Positions 9,249-16,976 of a DNA stretch of 64,000 nucleotides are shown here, in pieces; positions within the stretch are counted from its first letter, which is position 1; the number at the start of each line of letters is the position of its first letter. Under the pieces are notes generated by a model. The model did not search any database. It saw only the letters and a program-made list of their open reading frames with translations, and had not been told where the DNA came from. This stretch comes from Elusimicrobiota bacterium (GTDB taxonomy: Bacteria; Elusimicrobiota; Elusimicrobia; Elusimicrobiales; UBA9959). The position numbers and the translations under genes are program-made. The stretch spans positions 41,989 to 105,988 of the forward strand of contig JACRER010000086.1 of NCBI GenBank assembly GCA_016234365.1. The letters are read 5' to 3'.

Positions 9249-9254
9249 TAGACT
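9249..9254 (+). promoter_or_regulatory. Candidate -10 box close to the 9262 start
   Basis: TAGACT ends 7 nt before the ATG at 9262. No Shine-Dalgarno sequence lies between them, so the transcript may be leaderless. Confidence 0.35.
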
Positions 9255-9261
9255 ATGGCGT

Positions 9262-10704
9262 ATGAAACGCCCGCGCGTCCTGCTTATAAAGAGCCGCAGC
9301 CTGGCCACCAAGCTCCAGGGCGCCTCCATGCCGCCGCTGGGGCTTCTTTATGTGGCGGCCGCGCTGCGCGCCAGGCTTGGGGCGGACGTGCGGATACTGG
9401 ATGCCTACCTGGACCGCGACATACTGAAAAGGACGGCCGAAGAGGCCGGGGTGTGGATGCCGGACGTGGTAGGGATAAGCGCGCTTACCGCCGAATCTTT
9501 TTTGGCCGGCAAGATAGCGGCCGCCGTTAAGGCCGCGGCTCCGGCGGTGCCGGTGGTCTTGGGCGGGCCCTATCCCTCCTCGGACCCCGAGGGCGCGCTG
9601 GCGGATCCCTGCGTGGACGCGGCGGTGATAGGAGAGGGAGAGGAAACCTTTTGCGAACTGGCCGCGATAATTGCCGCCGAGGGGCCGCGCTGGAAAATGC
9701 CGGGCGCCGCCGATAAGGTCGCTGGCCTGGCGCTGAGCCGGGATGGGGCCGTGGAGCGCACGGCGCCGAGGCCTCCGATAGCGAACCTGGATTCCCTGCC
9801 ATTGCCGGCCTGGGACCTGATCGATTACAAAAAGTTCTGGAAGACGGGGGGGATGGCCTCCGTCGGGGTGAGGCCGTACCTGCCGTTATTCACCTCGCGC
9901 GGCTGCCCCTACCGGTGCGTTTACTGTCATAGCATCTTCGGCAAGCGTTTCCGCGGCCGGTCCCCGGAAAGCGTAGCCGAGGAAGTCGCGCTGATACACC
10001 GGCTGGGCACCAGGGATATCGAAGTGCTGGATGATATAGCCAACTTCGACGCGGACCGGTTCGACGGCACGCTGGAACTGCTGCTGCGGCGGGGCCTCGA
10101 GTCCAAACTCAGTTTTCCCAACGGTATCCGCGCGGACATCGTGCGCCCGGAGTCTCTGGACCTGCTCAAGCGGGTCGGCACCGGGGAGATCTCCGTGGCG
10201 GTCGAGACCGCTTCGCAGCGCCTTCAGGAACTGATAGGCAAGAACCTGTCGCTGGAAAAGATCTCCAGGACCATCGACATGCTGGCTGCCCGGCGCATCT
10301 TCACCCGGGGCTTCTTCATGCTCGGCCTGCCTACCGAGACCGAAGAGGAACTGCGCGCCACCATCCGCTTCGCCTGCGAGTCCAGGCTGCATATAGCCCT
10401 GTTCTTTACGCCGAACCCGTACCCGAATACCGGTCTCAGGGAAATGTACGAGAAGGCCGGCCGGCTGCCCTCCGCGGTAAACTCCATAGATTATGAGTAT
10501 ACGGCCGCGCCGTTCAACGCCAGCGCGATGAGCGACGAGACCTATCACCGGCTGTACCGCGGCGCTTTCCTGAAATTCCACCTCGACTTGGTGCGCGTTC
10601 TGCGCATAGCGAGGGACGCGCCCTTTGGCTGGGACCTGCCGCGGCGCGCCTGGCGGCTGTTCAGGAATAACCTGGACCAGCGCCGGTTGCGCGAAACCTG
10701 CTGA
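9262..10704 (+). CDS. B12-binding-type radical SAM protein
   Basis: 480 residues. The cobalamin-binding-like domain covers residues 1-165 (SMPPLGLLYVAAAL, GGPYPSS, GEGEETF). A bridge with LPLPAWDL leads to the radical SAM core with C215, C219 and C222 (CPYRCVYC) followed by HSIFGKRF, and later VAVETAS. It is a close paralogue of the 4209 gene. A 10-bp GC hairpin follows the stop, before the large dual radical SAM gene. The role in the island is unknown. Confidence 0.92.
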   Translation: MKRPRVLLIKSRSLATKLQGASMPPLGLLYVAAALRARLGADVRILDAYLDRDILKRTAEEAGVWMPDVVGISALTAESFLAGKIAAAVKAAAPAVPVVLGGPYPSSDPEGALADPCVDAAVIGEGEETFCELAAIIAAEGPRWKMPGAADKVAGLALSRDGAVERTAPRPPIANLDSLPLPAWDLIDYKKFWKTGGMASVGVRPYLPLFTSRGCPYRCVYCHSIFGKRFRGRSPESVAEEVALIHRLGTRDIEVLDDIANFDADRFDGTLELLLRRGLESKLSFPNGIRADIVRPESLDLLKRVGTGEISVAVETASQRLQELIGKNLSLEKISRTIDMLAARRIFTRGFFMLGLPTETEEELRATIRFACESRLHIALFFTPNPYPNTGLREMYEKAGRLPSAVNSIDYEYTAAPFNASAMSDETYHRLYRGAFLKFHLDLVRVLRIARDAPFGWDLPRRAWRLFRNNLDQRRLRETC

Positions 10705-10718
10705 CCCGCGCCCGCCTC

Positions 10719-10741
10719 GGGCCGCCCCGGCGGGGCGGTCC
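10719..10741 (+). terminator. GC-rich hairpin between radical SAM genes
   Basis: Ten base pairs (one G-U) with a GGC loop: arms at 10719-10728 and 10732-10741. It lacks a clear U-tract, so it is a weak terminator or an attenuating structure. Confidence 0.4.
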
Positions 10742-10753
10742 GGTATATTATGA

Positions 10754-10759
10754 TAAAAT
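10754..10759 (+). promoter_or_regulatory. Candidate -10 box for the 10767 operon
   Basis: TAAAAT (in a GATAAAAT context) ends 7 nt before the ATG at 10767. TATTAT at 10746-10751 is an alternative. Either would drive the coupled genes up to 16949. Confidence 0.4.
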
Positions 10760-10766
10760 TGACCCA

Positions 10767-13328
10767 ATGAAGACGGTCTTCGTCCGCGCCGCCACGGAAA
10801 GTCTCGGCATAGAACATCTCTCCGCCGCCCTGAAGGCGCGCGGGCATGACACGGCGCTGGTCTATGAGCCGTTGCTGTTCGATTCTTTCCGGCTGCGGCT
10901 GCCTTTCTTCGAGCCGGAGAGCGCGGCCCGCACCGCCCGCCGGGTGGTGGAGCTGAGGCCGGGGCTGGTGGGCTTTTCCGCGGAGTCGGATCATTTTCCC
11001 TGGGCGCTGGCCGTGGCGCGCGAAATAAAGCGCCTGAGCCGGGTGCCGCTCATTTTTGGCGGGGTGCATCCCAGCACGGCCCCCGAGACCGCGCTGGCCC
11101 GGCCCGAGGTGGACCTGCTGTGCGTGGGCGACGGGGAGAGCGCGCTCTGCGCGCTGGCCGACCGGCTGGCCGCCGGAGCGGGCCCTGAAGGCATCCCCAA
11201 CATCTGGTACAAGCGCGGCGCCGAGCAGGTAAAAGGCCCGGTGCGGCTGGAGACCGACCTGGACGCGCTGCCTTTCCCGGACAAGGACCTGTTCTTTAAC
11301 GAGTATCCGGGTTTCGTGCGGGATACTTATTCCATCGTCACCGGCCGCGGCTGTCCCAACGCCTGTTCCTACTGCCACAATAGTTCCATGCGCCGCGTCC
11401 TGTCGCGGCTCGGCTGCCGCGACCGGTTCCTGCGCCGGCGCAGTGTGGATAACGTGCTTAAGGAATTGGCCGCTGCGAAGGGGAAGTACGGCTTCCGGCG
11501 CGTTTCTTTCTGCGACGATATCTTTATTTCCGACCGGGCCTGGCTGGAGGAATTCGCGGCCGCCTATCCGCGCCGGGTAGGGCTGCCTTTCTTCTGCAAC
11601 GTCCATCCGGCCGACGCCGACGAGCGGGCCGTTGCCCTTTTAAAGGCCGCCGGCGCCTCCGCGGTGAATATCGGCGTGCAGACGGTGAGCGAAAAGCTGC
11701 GGCGTGAATGCCTTGGCCGCGCCGAAAGCACCGAGTCCTCGGTGAAAGCCCTGCGCCTGCTGCGCGACGCGGGGTTGTTCGTCTATACCAATTTTATCTT
11801 CGGGCTGCCGGGCCAGGACGACGCCGAGCTGGAGCGGGTGGCGGCCTTCGCCGCCGCCAACCCGGCCGGTTTTCACGACGTGAACTGGCTGCGTTATTAT
11901 CCGGGCACGGCCATTTTTGAAAAAGCCCGCGGCGCCGGGCTGCTGGCTCGCAAGGATGCCGCCGCGGTGGAGGGAGGGGAGTTCTCGGTCCCCTACGGCC
12001 ATGGCGGGCACAGTTACACCGCCCGCCGGGCCCGGCTGCGCAACCTGGTCTTTCTCTCTTCGCTTTTTCCCGCCGCCGCGAGAGGCGCGCTGGCCGCCGG
12101 GGCGTGGCGCCTGCTGCCGGCGTTCAGCCTGCGCCTGCCCGCCGTGGCCGCGCGCGCGCTGCTGGCGCGGCTGCGCGGCAACCCGGCGCCCTATCCTAAT
12201 TTTTCCCTGGCAGGGAGCCTGCGCTACTTCCTGCATTACCTGCGGGCCGTTTACGCCGCCCGCGCCGCCGCGGGAGCCATCGGCGCGGCGCGGCGGGCTT
12301 TTGTCTTCGCCCGGGGGGCGCTGTTCCTTGCCGGGTTGCTGGATACCCGCCGGGTCTCGCGTTACGCCGCTTACTCTTTCCGGAGAGGCGTTCTGCGCCA
12401 AAGGGTCCCCGGCATGGCGGCCTTTGCCGCCACTTTCGCCTGCCAGTGCCGCTGCGGGGCCTGCTCCTCCGCCGGATTCCGCGAACTCTTTGGCGAAAAG
12501 ATAATGGCCAGGGAAACGGCGCTGGGCCGGCTGCGCGAACTGGCCGCCCTCGGCGTGCCGCGGCTTCATTTCACCGGCGGGGAGAACACCCTGGCGCCGT
12601 ACCTGACGGACCTGGCGGCCGCCGCGGCCGGCGCCGGCATTACGGTGTTCGTGGAAACCAACGGCCTCAACGTCACGCGTGAACTGGTGACCGGCCTGAA
12701 GCGGGCCGGGCTGGCCTGCCTGAACGTAAGCCTGGACGCCGCCGAGCCGGCCGCTCACGACGCCGCGCGCCGTTCGCCCGGCTGCCATGCCGCCGCTTTG
12801 AAGGCCTTGCGCCTGGCTAAAGAGGCCGGCCTTCCGGCCATGGCTTCCTGCTACGCCACACGGGAGTCGGCCGCGGACGGCTCGCTGGCGGCGCTGCTGG
12901 CCGCGGCCCGTAAAGCCGGCGCCGGCGCCGTCCGGATACTGCCGCCGGTGCCTTCCGGCGCCTGGGCCGGGCGGCTGGAAGCGCTGCGCCTGGAGGGCGC
13001 GGACAGGGAGAACGTGCTGGCGGCCGCGTTCGCGGCCGGCCTGCCGGTGCTGGACAGGACGGCAATGGTGAACTGCGAACTGCCTTCCGCCTACAAGCTC
13101 ATGATACTGCCCGACGGAGGCGTCGCTCCCTGCGAACATCTGCCCTATATTTTCCGCGGCTCCGAGAAGGTCGCCATTACCGAGATCGTAAACTCCGCTT
13201 ACGGGGAAAAGAGATTCGGGCCGGTGGTGAAATGCTGGGCAAGGGATGCCGCCTGGCGCGCCAGGCACCCGGAGGCGGGCGGCAGCGCCATTTATATCCC
13301 GCTGGCCGGAGAGGGAGTGGCGCCATGA
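10767..13328 (+). CDS. Dual radical SAM fusion protein (B12-type plus SPASM-like)
   Basis: 853 residues with two complete radical SAM modules. Residues 1-160 are a cobalamin-binding-like domain (FGGVHPSTAP, GDGESAL). The first radical SAM core has C196, C200 and C203 (CPNACSYC). Residues about 420-550 form an alanine- and arginine-rich helical linker. The second core starts near residue 550 with CQCRCGAC (C559, C563, C566) and FTGGENTL, and a late cysteine pair region (MVNCELP, VAPCEHLP) looks SPASM-like. The first half resembles the 20619-22052 protein; the second resembles the 7105 and 8159 proteins. The gene is followed by coupled PaaK-like, membrane and methyltransferase genes. There is no frameshift or internal stop, so the fusion looks genuine. 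Confidence 0.92.
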   Translation: MKTVFVRAATESLGIEHLSAALKARGHDTALVYEPLLFDSFRLRLPFFEPESAARTARRVVELRPGLVGFSAESDHFPWALAVAREIKRLSRVPLIFGGVHPSTAPETALARPEVDLLCVGDGESALCALADRLAAGAGPEGIPNIWYKRGAEQVKGPVRLETDLDALPFPDKDLFFNEYPGFVRDTYSIVTGRGCPNACSYCHNSSMRRVLSRLGCRDRFLRRRSVDNVLKELAAAKGKYGFRRVSFCDDIFISDRAWLEEFAAAYPRRVGLPFFCNVHPADADERAVALLKAAGASAVNIGVQTVSEKLRRECLGRAESTESSVKALRLLRDAGLFVYTNFIFGLPGQDDAELERVAAFAAANPAGFHDVNWLRYYPGTAIFEKARGAGLLARKDAAAVEGGEFSVPYGHGGHSYTARRARLRNLVFLSSLFPAAARGALAAGAWRLLPAFSLRLPAVAARALLARLRGNPAPYPNFSLAGSLRYFLHYLRAVYAARAAAGAIGAARRAFVFARGALFLAGLLDTRRVSRYAAYSFRRGVLRQRVPGMAAFAATFACQCRCGACSSAGFRELFGEKIMARETALGRLRELAALGVPRLHFTGGENTLAPYLTDLAAAAAGAGITVFVETNGLNVTRELVTGLKRAGLACLNVSLDAAEPAAHDAARRSPGCHAAALKALRLAKEAGLPAMASCYATRESAADGSLAALLAAARKAGAGAVRILPPVPSGAWAGRLEALRLEGADRENVLAAAFAAGLPVLDRTAMVNCELPSAYKLMILPDGGVAPCEHLPYIFRGSEKVAITEIVNSAYGEKRFGPVVKCWARDAAWRARHPEAGGSAIYIPLAGEGVAP

Positions 13329-14599
13329 ACCTGCGCAAGGAACTGGTGCTTCTGGCGGGCGGCCTGGTGCGGCGGGATTTTTCGCGGATAGCCGGCTCGT
13401 TCGGGGCCGGGGAACGCGGCGCTCTGGCGACGCTGAACGAAAGGCTTGCCCGGGCCAGGGAATTGCTTCCGGCGTACGACGCGGCCTGCGCGAAAGCTCT
13501 GAAAGGCGCCCGCCGGCTCTCCTCGATGGAGGAATTCCGGCTGCTGCCGGCCATGTCGAGGGCGGACCTGGCCGGTTATTCCGGCCATGGGGCGCTGGCC
13601 AGTCTGCACAGCGGGGGGACCGGCAGTTTTGGTCGAGTGGAGACCCGGCTGGACCTTCCCGCCGTGGCGGCGCGTTACGCCGCGCTCCTTTCCGTCCTGG
13701 AAACGACAGGCTGGCGTATGGGCGACAAGACCGCCGCGCTGCATCCGGTGGAATACTCTTTCTTCGACACGCTGGGCGAGCGGTTGGCGGAGCGCCGCTA
13801 CGGCGGCGTGGTTTTTGAATTTTTCCAGCAATACCTGCTGTACCGCCTGGTCCACAACCGCAAGAACGTCTACTACGGCGGGAACGTTTTTTCCGACCCG
13901 GCCGCCGCCAGGTCCGCGGCAGAAGCGGCCGCGGCGGAAAAACCTAAACTGCTGATAGCGCGCCCCGACGTGCTGATGGCGGTGCTGAAAACCCTGCGCA
14001 AGAGCGCCGGGCCGGAGTTTAAAGGCCTTAGGGCCGTACTGACCGTGGGCACGGCGCTGGGAGAGACCGTGCGGGCCGAGGCGCAGGAGAGGCTGGGGGC
14101 CGCGGTCTTCGACATGTACGCCTCGACCGAGCTCGGCTACGTGGCGCTCTCCGGAGCCTGCGGGCGGCTGCACGCGGACGAAGCCGGCCACCTGCTTGAA
14201 AGTTCCGGGGACGGCGGGCTGCTCTGCACCGATCTCGATAACGCGCTTACCCCCGTACTGCGCTACGATACGGGCGACCTGGGTGAGCTGTCGGCCTCCG
14301 CCTGCTCCTGCGGCCGGCGCGGCCCGGCGCTGAAGTTCCGCGGCCGGCGCGGTAAATTCGCGGAGACCGCCTCCGGCCGGCTTTACGAAACGGAAGTTAT
14401 AGACCGGGTTTTTCAGAGCGGGCTGCCTTTTTTCCAGCTGGACGCGGCAACCTCTTCCCTGCTGCTGCCGGCCGGCTGCGGCGAGCGGGAAGCCGCGGCG
14501 GTAAGGGAGGCCCTTGGTCTGCGTGCCGGGGAGTATGGCGCGTCCAGGCCGGGAAGTCTTAAAATATCTTCTTCCGGTAAGTTCTGCTATCTGCCATGA
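13325..14599 (+). CDS. PaaK-like adenylate-forming enzyme (CoA ligase family)
   Basis: 424 residues from the ATG that overlaps the preceding stop (ATGA). The fold family is that of phenylacetate-CoA ligase and CapK/F390-synthetase-like proteins. Visible are the phosphate-binding loop SGGTGS (residues 96-101), the YASTELGYV core motif and RYDTGDLG. The usual reaction is ATP-dependent activation of a carboxylate to acyl-AMP and transfer to CoA or another acceptor; the substrate is not readable. The C-terminal domain is short. Its position directly after the dual radical SAM gene suggests it activates a precursor or product of that enzyme. An in-frame extension upstream to 13232 lies wholly within the previous gene and was not used. 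Confidence 0.82.
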   Translation: MNLRKELVLLAGGLVRRDFSRIAGSFGAGERGALATLNERLARARELLPAYDAACAKALKGARRLSSMEEFRLLPAMSRADLAGYSGHGALASLHSGGTGSFGRVETRLDLPAVAARYAALLSVLETTGWRMGDKTAALHPVEYSFFDTLGERLAERRYGGVVFEFFQQYLLYRLVHNRKNVYYGGNVFSDPAAARSAAEAAAAEKPKLLIARPDVLMAVLKTLRKSAGPEFKGLRAVLTVGTALGETVRAEAQERLGAAVFDMYASTELGYVALSGACGRLHADEAGHLLESSGDGGLLCTDLDNALTPVLRYDTGDLGELSASACSCGRRGPALKFRGRRGKFAETASGRLYETEVIDRVFQSGLPFFQLDAATSSLLLPAGCGEREAAAVREALGLRAGEYGASRPGSLKISSSGKFCYLP

Positions 14600-16263
14600 A
14601 CCTCTTGCTTGAAAAGATAAGCCGTATTTTCCGCTCCGTCCCCGGCGGCATTTCCGCCGCCGCGGCCGGCCTGTTCGCCGCCGCCCTGGCCGCGTATTCC
14701 CTGACGGTGGTCTTTCCCCCGGCCGTGGACCTGCGTTATTCGTTCTATCTCGACAGCGCGAGTTTCTATTGGCTCCAGGCTCTTTGGGACCGCGGCCTTT
14801 TCGGCGGGGACCCGCTGGCCGCGCTGTACTACTCCAATATGTTCCGTTTCTGCCCGGAGTCGTTCTGGGTGTGGCCTACGGCGCTGTTCGTAAAGGCCGC
14901 GGGGTACGCGGCCGGGCTGAAGCTGCTGGCCGTCGCGGCCTGCGCGGCCTCCGCGCTGCTGCTGCGCAGGCTGGCGCTGGCCTCGCCGGCCCGTCCGGCC
15001 GCAGGCGCGGCGACGCTGCTGTTCGCGGTGCTATTCCTTTCTACGGACACTTTCTTCGGGGTTCCCAGGGTTTACGGGTGCCTGGTCTTCCTTGCCTACG
15101 CCTGGGCGGCGGAAGAGCGGCGCTTTACGCTGCTGCCGTTGTTGGCCGCGCTGTGTTTCGCGGTCTATCCGGTGCTGGCCGCCGGGCTCGCCGCGACTTC
15201 CCTGTTGGTCCCTTTCTTTTTCCGGGAAGAGTTCTCCGACCGCAGCCTGGTAAGGAGCTATCTGGCCGCGCTGGCGGCGGGCGCCGCGGTCATCCTGATC
15301 TTCCTGGGCCTCAGCCGCGTGGTGCTGCACGCCACTCCGGACCCGGAGAACCTCAGGGCTTTTGAGATGGATAAATTTTACCAGCGAGTCTCCGGAGCGC
15401 TGGATCCGCGCAACCCCGTGGACGCGCTATTCAACTTTATCTTCAACTTCAACGAGCATAGCCGGCTTTACCGGATCCTTTCCGTCCTTTTCGCCCTGAT
15501 CTACGGCCTGGGGGTGCTGGTGCAGCCTCGCCGGCCGGGCATGCTGCCGCGCGTCCTGCTGCCGCTGCTGGCCGGGTGCGCTGCGGCCTTCATCGTTCTT
15601 TATCCGATGCATCCGGTTACCGCCTCGAGACAGCTGGTTTTTATTCTGCCGCTGGCTTTGGTCTTTCTGGCCGCCGAGGGAATAATGACGATATTCGGAG
15701 AAAAGTTCAGTGCGGCGCCGGCCGCGCTGGCGCTAGGCGGGCTGTTCCTGTGCCTGCACCCGTTCTTTAACGAAGTTTACTCCATGCGCGCTTACGCGCC
15801 GGTCTACGATTTTTTCTCCGCGCAGCCGCGTGGTTCCGTCGTGGCCGGCTACCCGGAAAGCGACCTGCTCTTCACTATCCCGGTCTTTGCCGCTCAGCCG
15901 GCGGTCCTTTCGTCCGGGACCGCCGACCAGGAACTGCTCTTCCTGACGTCCCTGAAGGATTACGCCGCCAGGCGCCGGGAATTATTCTCCGCCCTCTATT
16001 GCACGGACCCCGGCGCGCCCGGGCGCCTCGCTTCGGGATCCGGAGTTAAATGGCTCCTGTTCGAAAAGAACTATTACTCGCCGGCCTTCCTCGCCGGCGC
16101 CGCGGCGTCGCCCAGGCCCGCGGACAGGGAAACCGCGGCCTTGCTGGCGGCGGGGGGCGACCCGGCCGCCTGTTACGCGGCCTATTCATCCAGGGCCGCC
16201 TTCTCCTGGAAGAACGGCGGCAGCGAAGGTTTTGCCGTGCGCCTGGCGGAGGCCGCGAAATGA
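14596..16263 (+). CDS. Polytopic membrane protein of unknown function
   Basis: 555 residues. At least eight hydrophobic segments are visible, for example around residues 20-40, 95-115, 130-150, 170-205, 215-240, 305-345 and 350-395. A soluble C-terminal region of about 150 residues follows. The arrangement of a long first periplasmic loop after TM1 with an acidic or aromatic stretch (RYSFYLDSASFYWLQ) recalls GT-C-type glycosyltransferases or mannosyltransferases. I cannot identify catalytic acids with confidence, so no enzymatic role is assigned. It overlaps both neighbours by 4 bp (ATGA at each end), so it is made together with the PaaK-like enzyme and the methyltransferase. Confidence 0.8.
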   Translation: MNLLLEKISRIFRSVPGGISAAAAGLFAAALAAYSLTVVFPPAVDLRYSFYLDSASFYWLQALWDRGLFGGDPLAALYYSNMFRFCPESFWVWPTALFVKAAGYAAGLKLLAVAACAASALLLRRLALASPARPAAGAATLLFAVLFLSTDTFFGVPRVYGCLVFLAYAWAAEERRFTLLPLLAALCFAVYPVLAAGLAATSLLVPFFFREEFSDRSLVRSYLAALAAGAAVILIFLGLSRVVLHATPDPENLRAFEMDKFYQRVSGALDPRNPVDALFNFIFNFNEHSRLYRILSVLFALIYGLGVLVQPRRPGMLPRVLLPLLAGCAAAFIVLYPMHPVTASRQLVFILPLALVFLAAEGIMTIFGEKFSAAPAALALGGLFLCLHPFFNEVYSMRAYAPVYDFFSAQPRGSVVAGYPESDLLFTIPVFAAQPAVLSSGTADQELLFLTSLKDYAARRRELFSALYCTDPGAPGRLASGSGVKWLLFEKNYYSPAFLAGAAASPRPADRETAALLAAGGDPAACYAAYSSRAAFSWKNGGSEGFAVRLAEAAK

Positions 16264-16949
16264 CGCCTGTAACGCGGTCTTCCCCCAACGACCCGCAGGA
16301 ATGGGACGCCTGGGCGGCTTCTTACTCCTCCGACGTGGACTGGCTGGAGGCGATCCACGATCCCGACCTGAGGGAACTTCTGGCCCCTGCCGGCAAGCGC
16401 GTGGTGGACGCCGGCTGCGGCACGGGCCGCCGCGCAAGGGCCGTGCTGGCCGGCGCGGCCGCCGTTCTGGCCGTGGATTTTTCGGAGGCCATGTCGCAGG
16501 CGGCCCGGATGGAATTGAGCGGCGTGAGCGGGGCGCAAGTGCTGCGCCTGGACCTCGAAAGGGAAGACCTTCCGGGCGCGGGGAGTTTTGACGCGGCTAT
16601 GGCCGTTTCCGTCATGCACCACATAGCCGATCCCGCCGCGTTCCTGGGGAGGCTTAAACTGGCCCTCCGGCCCGGCGGGCGGCTGGTATTGGTGGACCAT
16701 GTCGCGGGCCGGCCGCTCCGGGAACTTGCCAGGTATTACGGCGGCATGTTCCTTGCGTACAACCCGGTGCGGCTGGCCGGCGCTTTTTTAAAAGGTTTTG
16801 CGGCGGACACTATGCTCTCGCGGCACAAGAAGCGGGAAGCCCAGTTCACGCTCGAGGAGTTCAGCGGGCGCTACTCGGGACTGCTGCCCGGCTGCCGCGT
16901 CGAGACGCGCCACGGGATCTTTGCCTACCTTATTTGGGACAAACCCTGA
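16260..16949 (+). CDS. Class I SAM-dependent methyltransferase
   Basis: 229 residues from the ATG overlapping the previous stop. The Rossmann methyltransferase fold shows motif I VVDAGCGTGR (near residue 48), the acidic end of strand 2 in VLAVDFSE, the AVSVMHH motif IV region and the LRPGGRLVLVDH motif VI region. The C-terminal segment is basic and probably binds the substrate. It resembles UbiE/BioC-type methyltransferases. The last position in the coupled run suggests a late tailoring step. The gene converges with the beta-propeller gene at 16972. Confidence 0.87.
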   Translation: MTPVTRSSPNDPQEWDAWAASYSSDVDWLEAIHDPDLRELLAPAGKRVVDAGCGTGRRARAVLAGAAAVLAVDFSEAMSQAARMELSGVSGAQVLRLDLEREDLPGAGSFDAAMAVSVMHHIADPAAFLGRLKLALRPGGRLVLVDHVAGRPLRELARYYGGMFLAYNPVRLAGAFLKGFAADTMLSRHKKREAQFTLEEFSGRYSGLLPGCRVETRHGIFAYLIWDKP

Positions 16950-16976
16950 GCCGCGGCGCGCGCGGCCTCGTTTATT
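16948..16976. terminator. Weak hairpin between convergent genes
   Basis: Imperfect GC-rich stem (GAG-CCGCG with CGCGG-C-CTC, one bulge) at 16948-16969, followed by GTTTATT. Low-confidence terminator. Confidence 0.3.
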
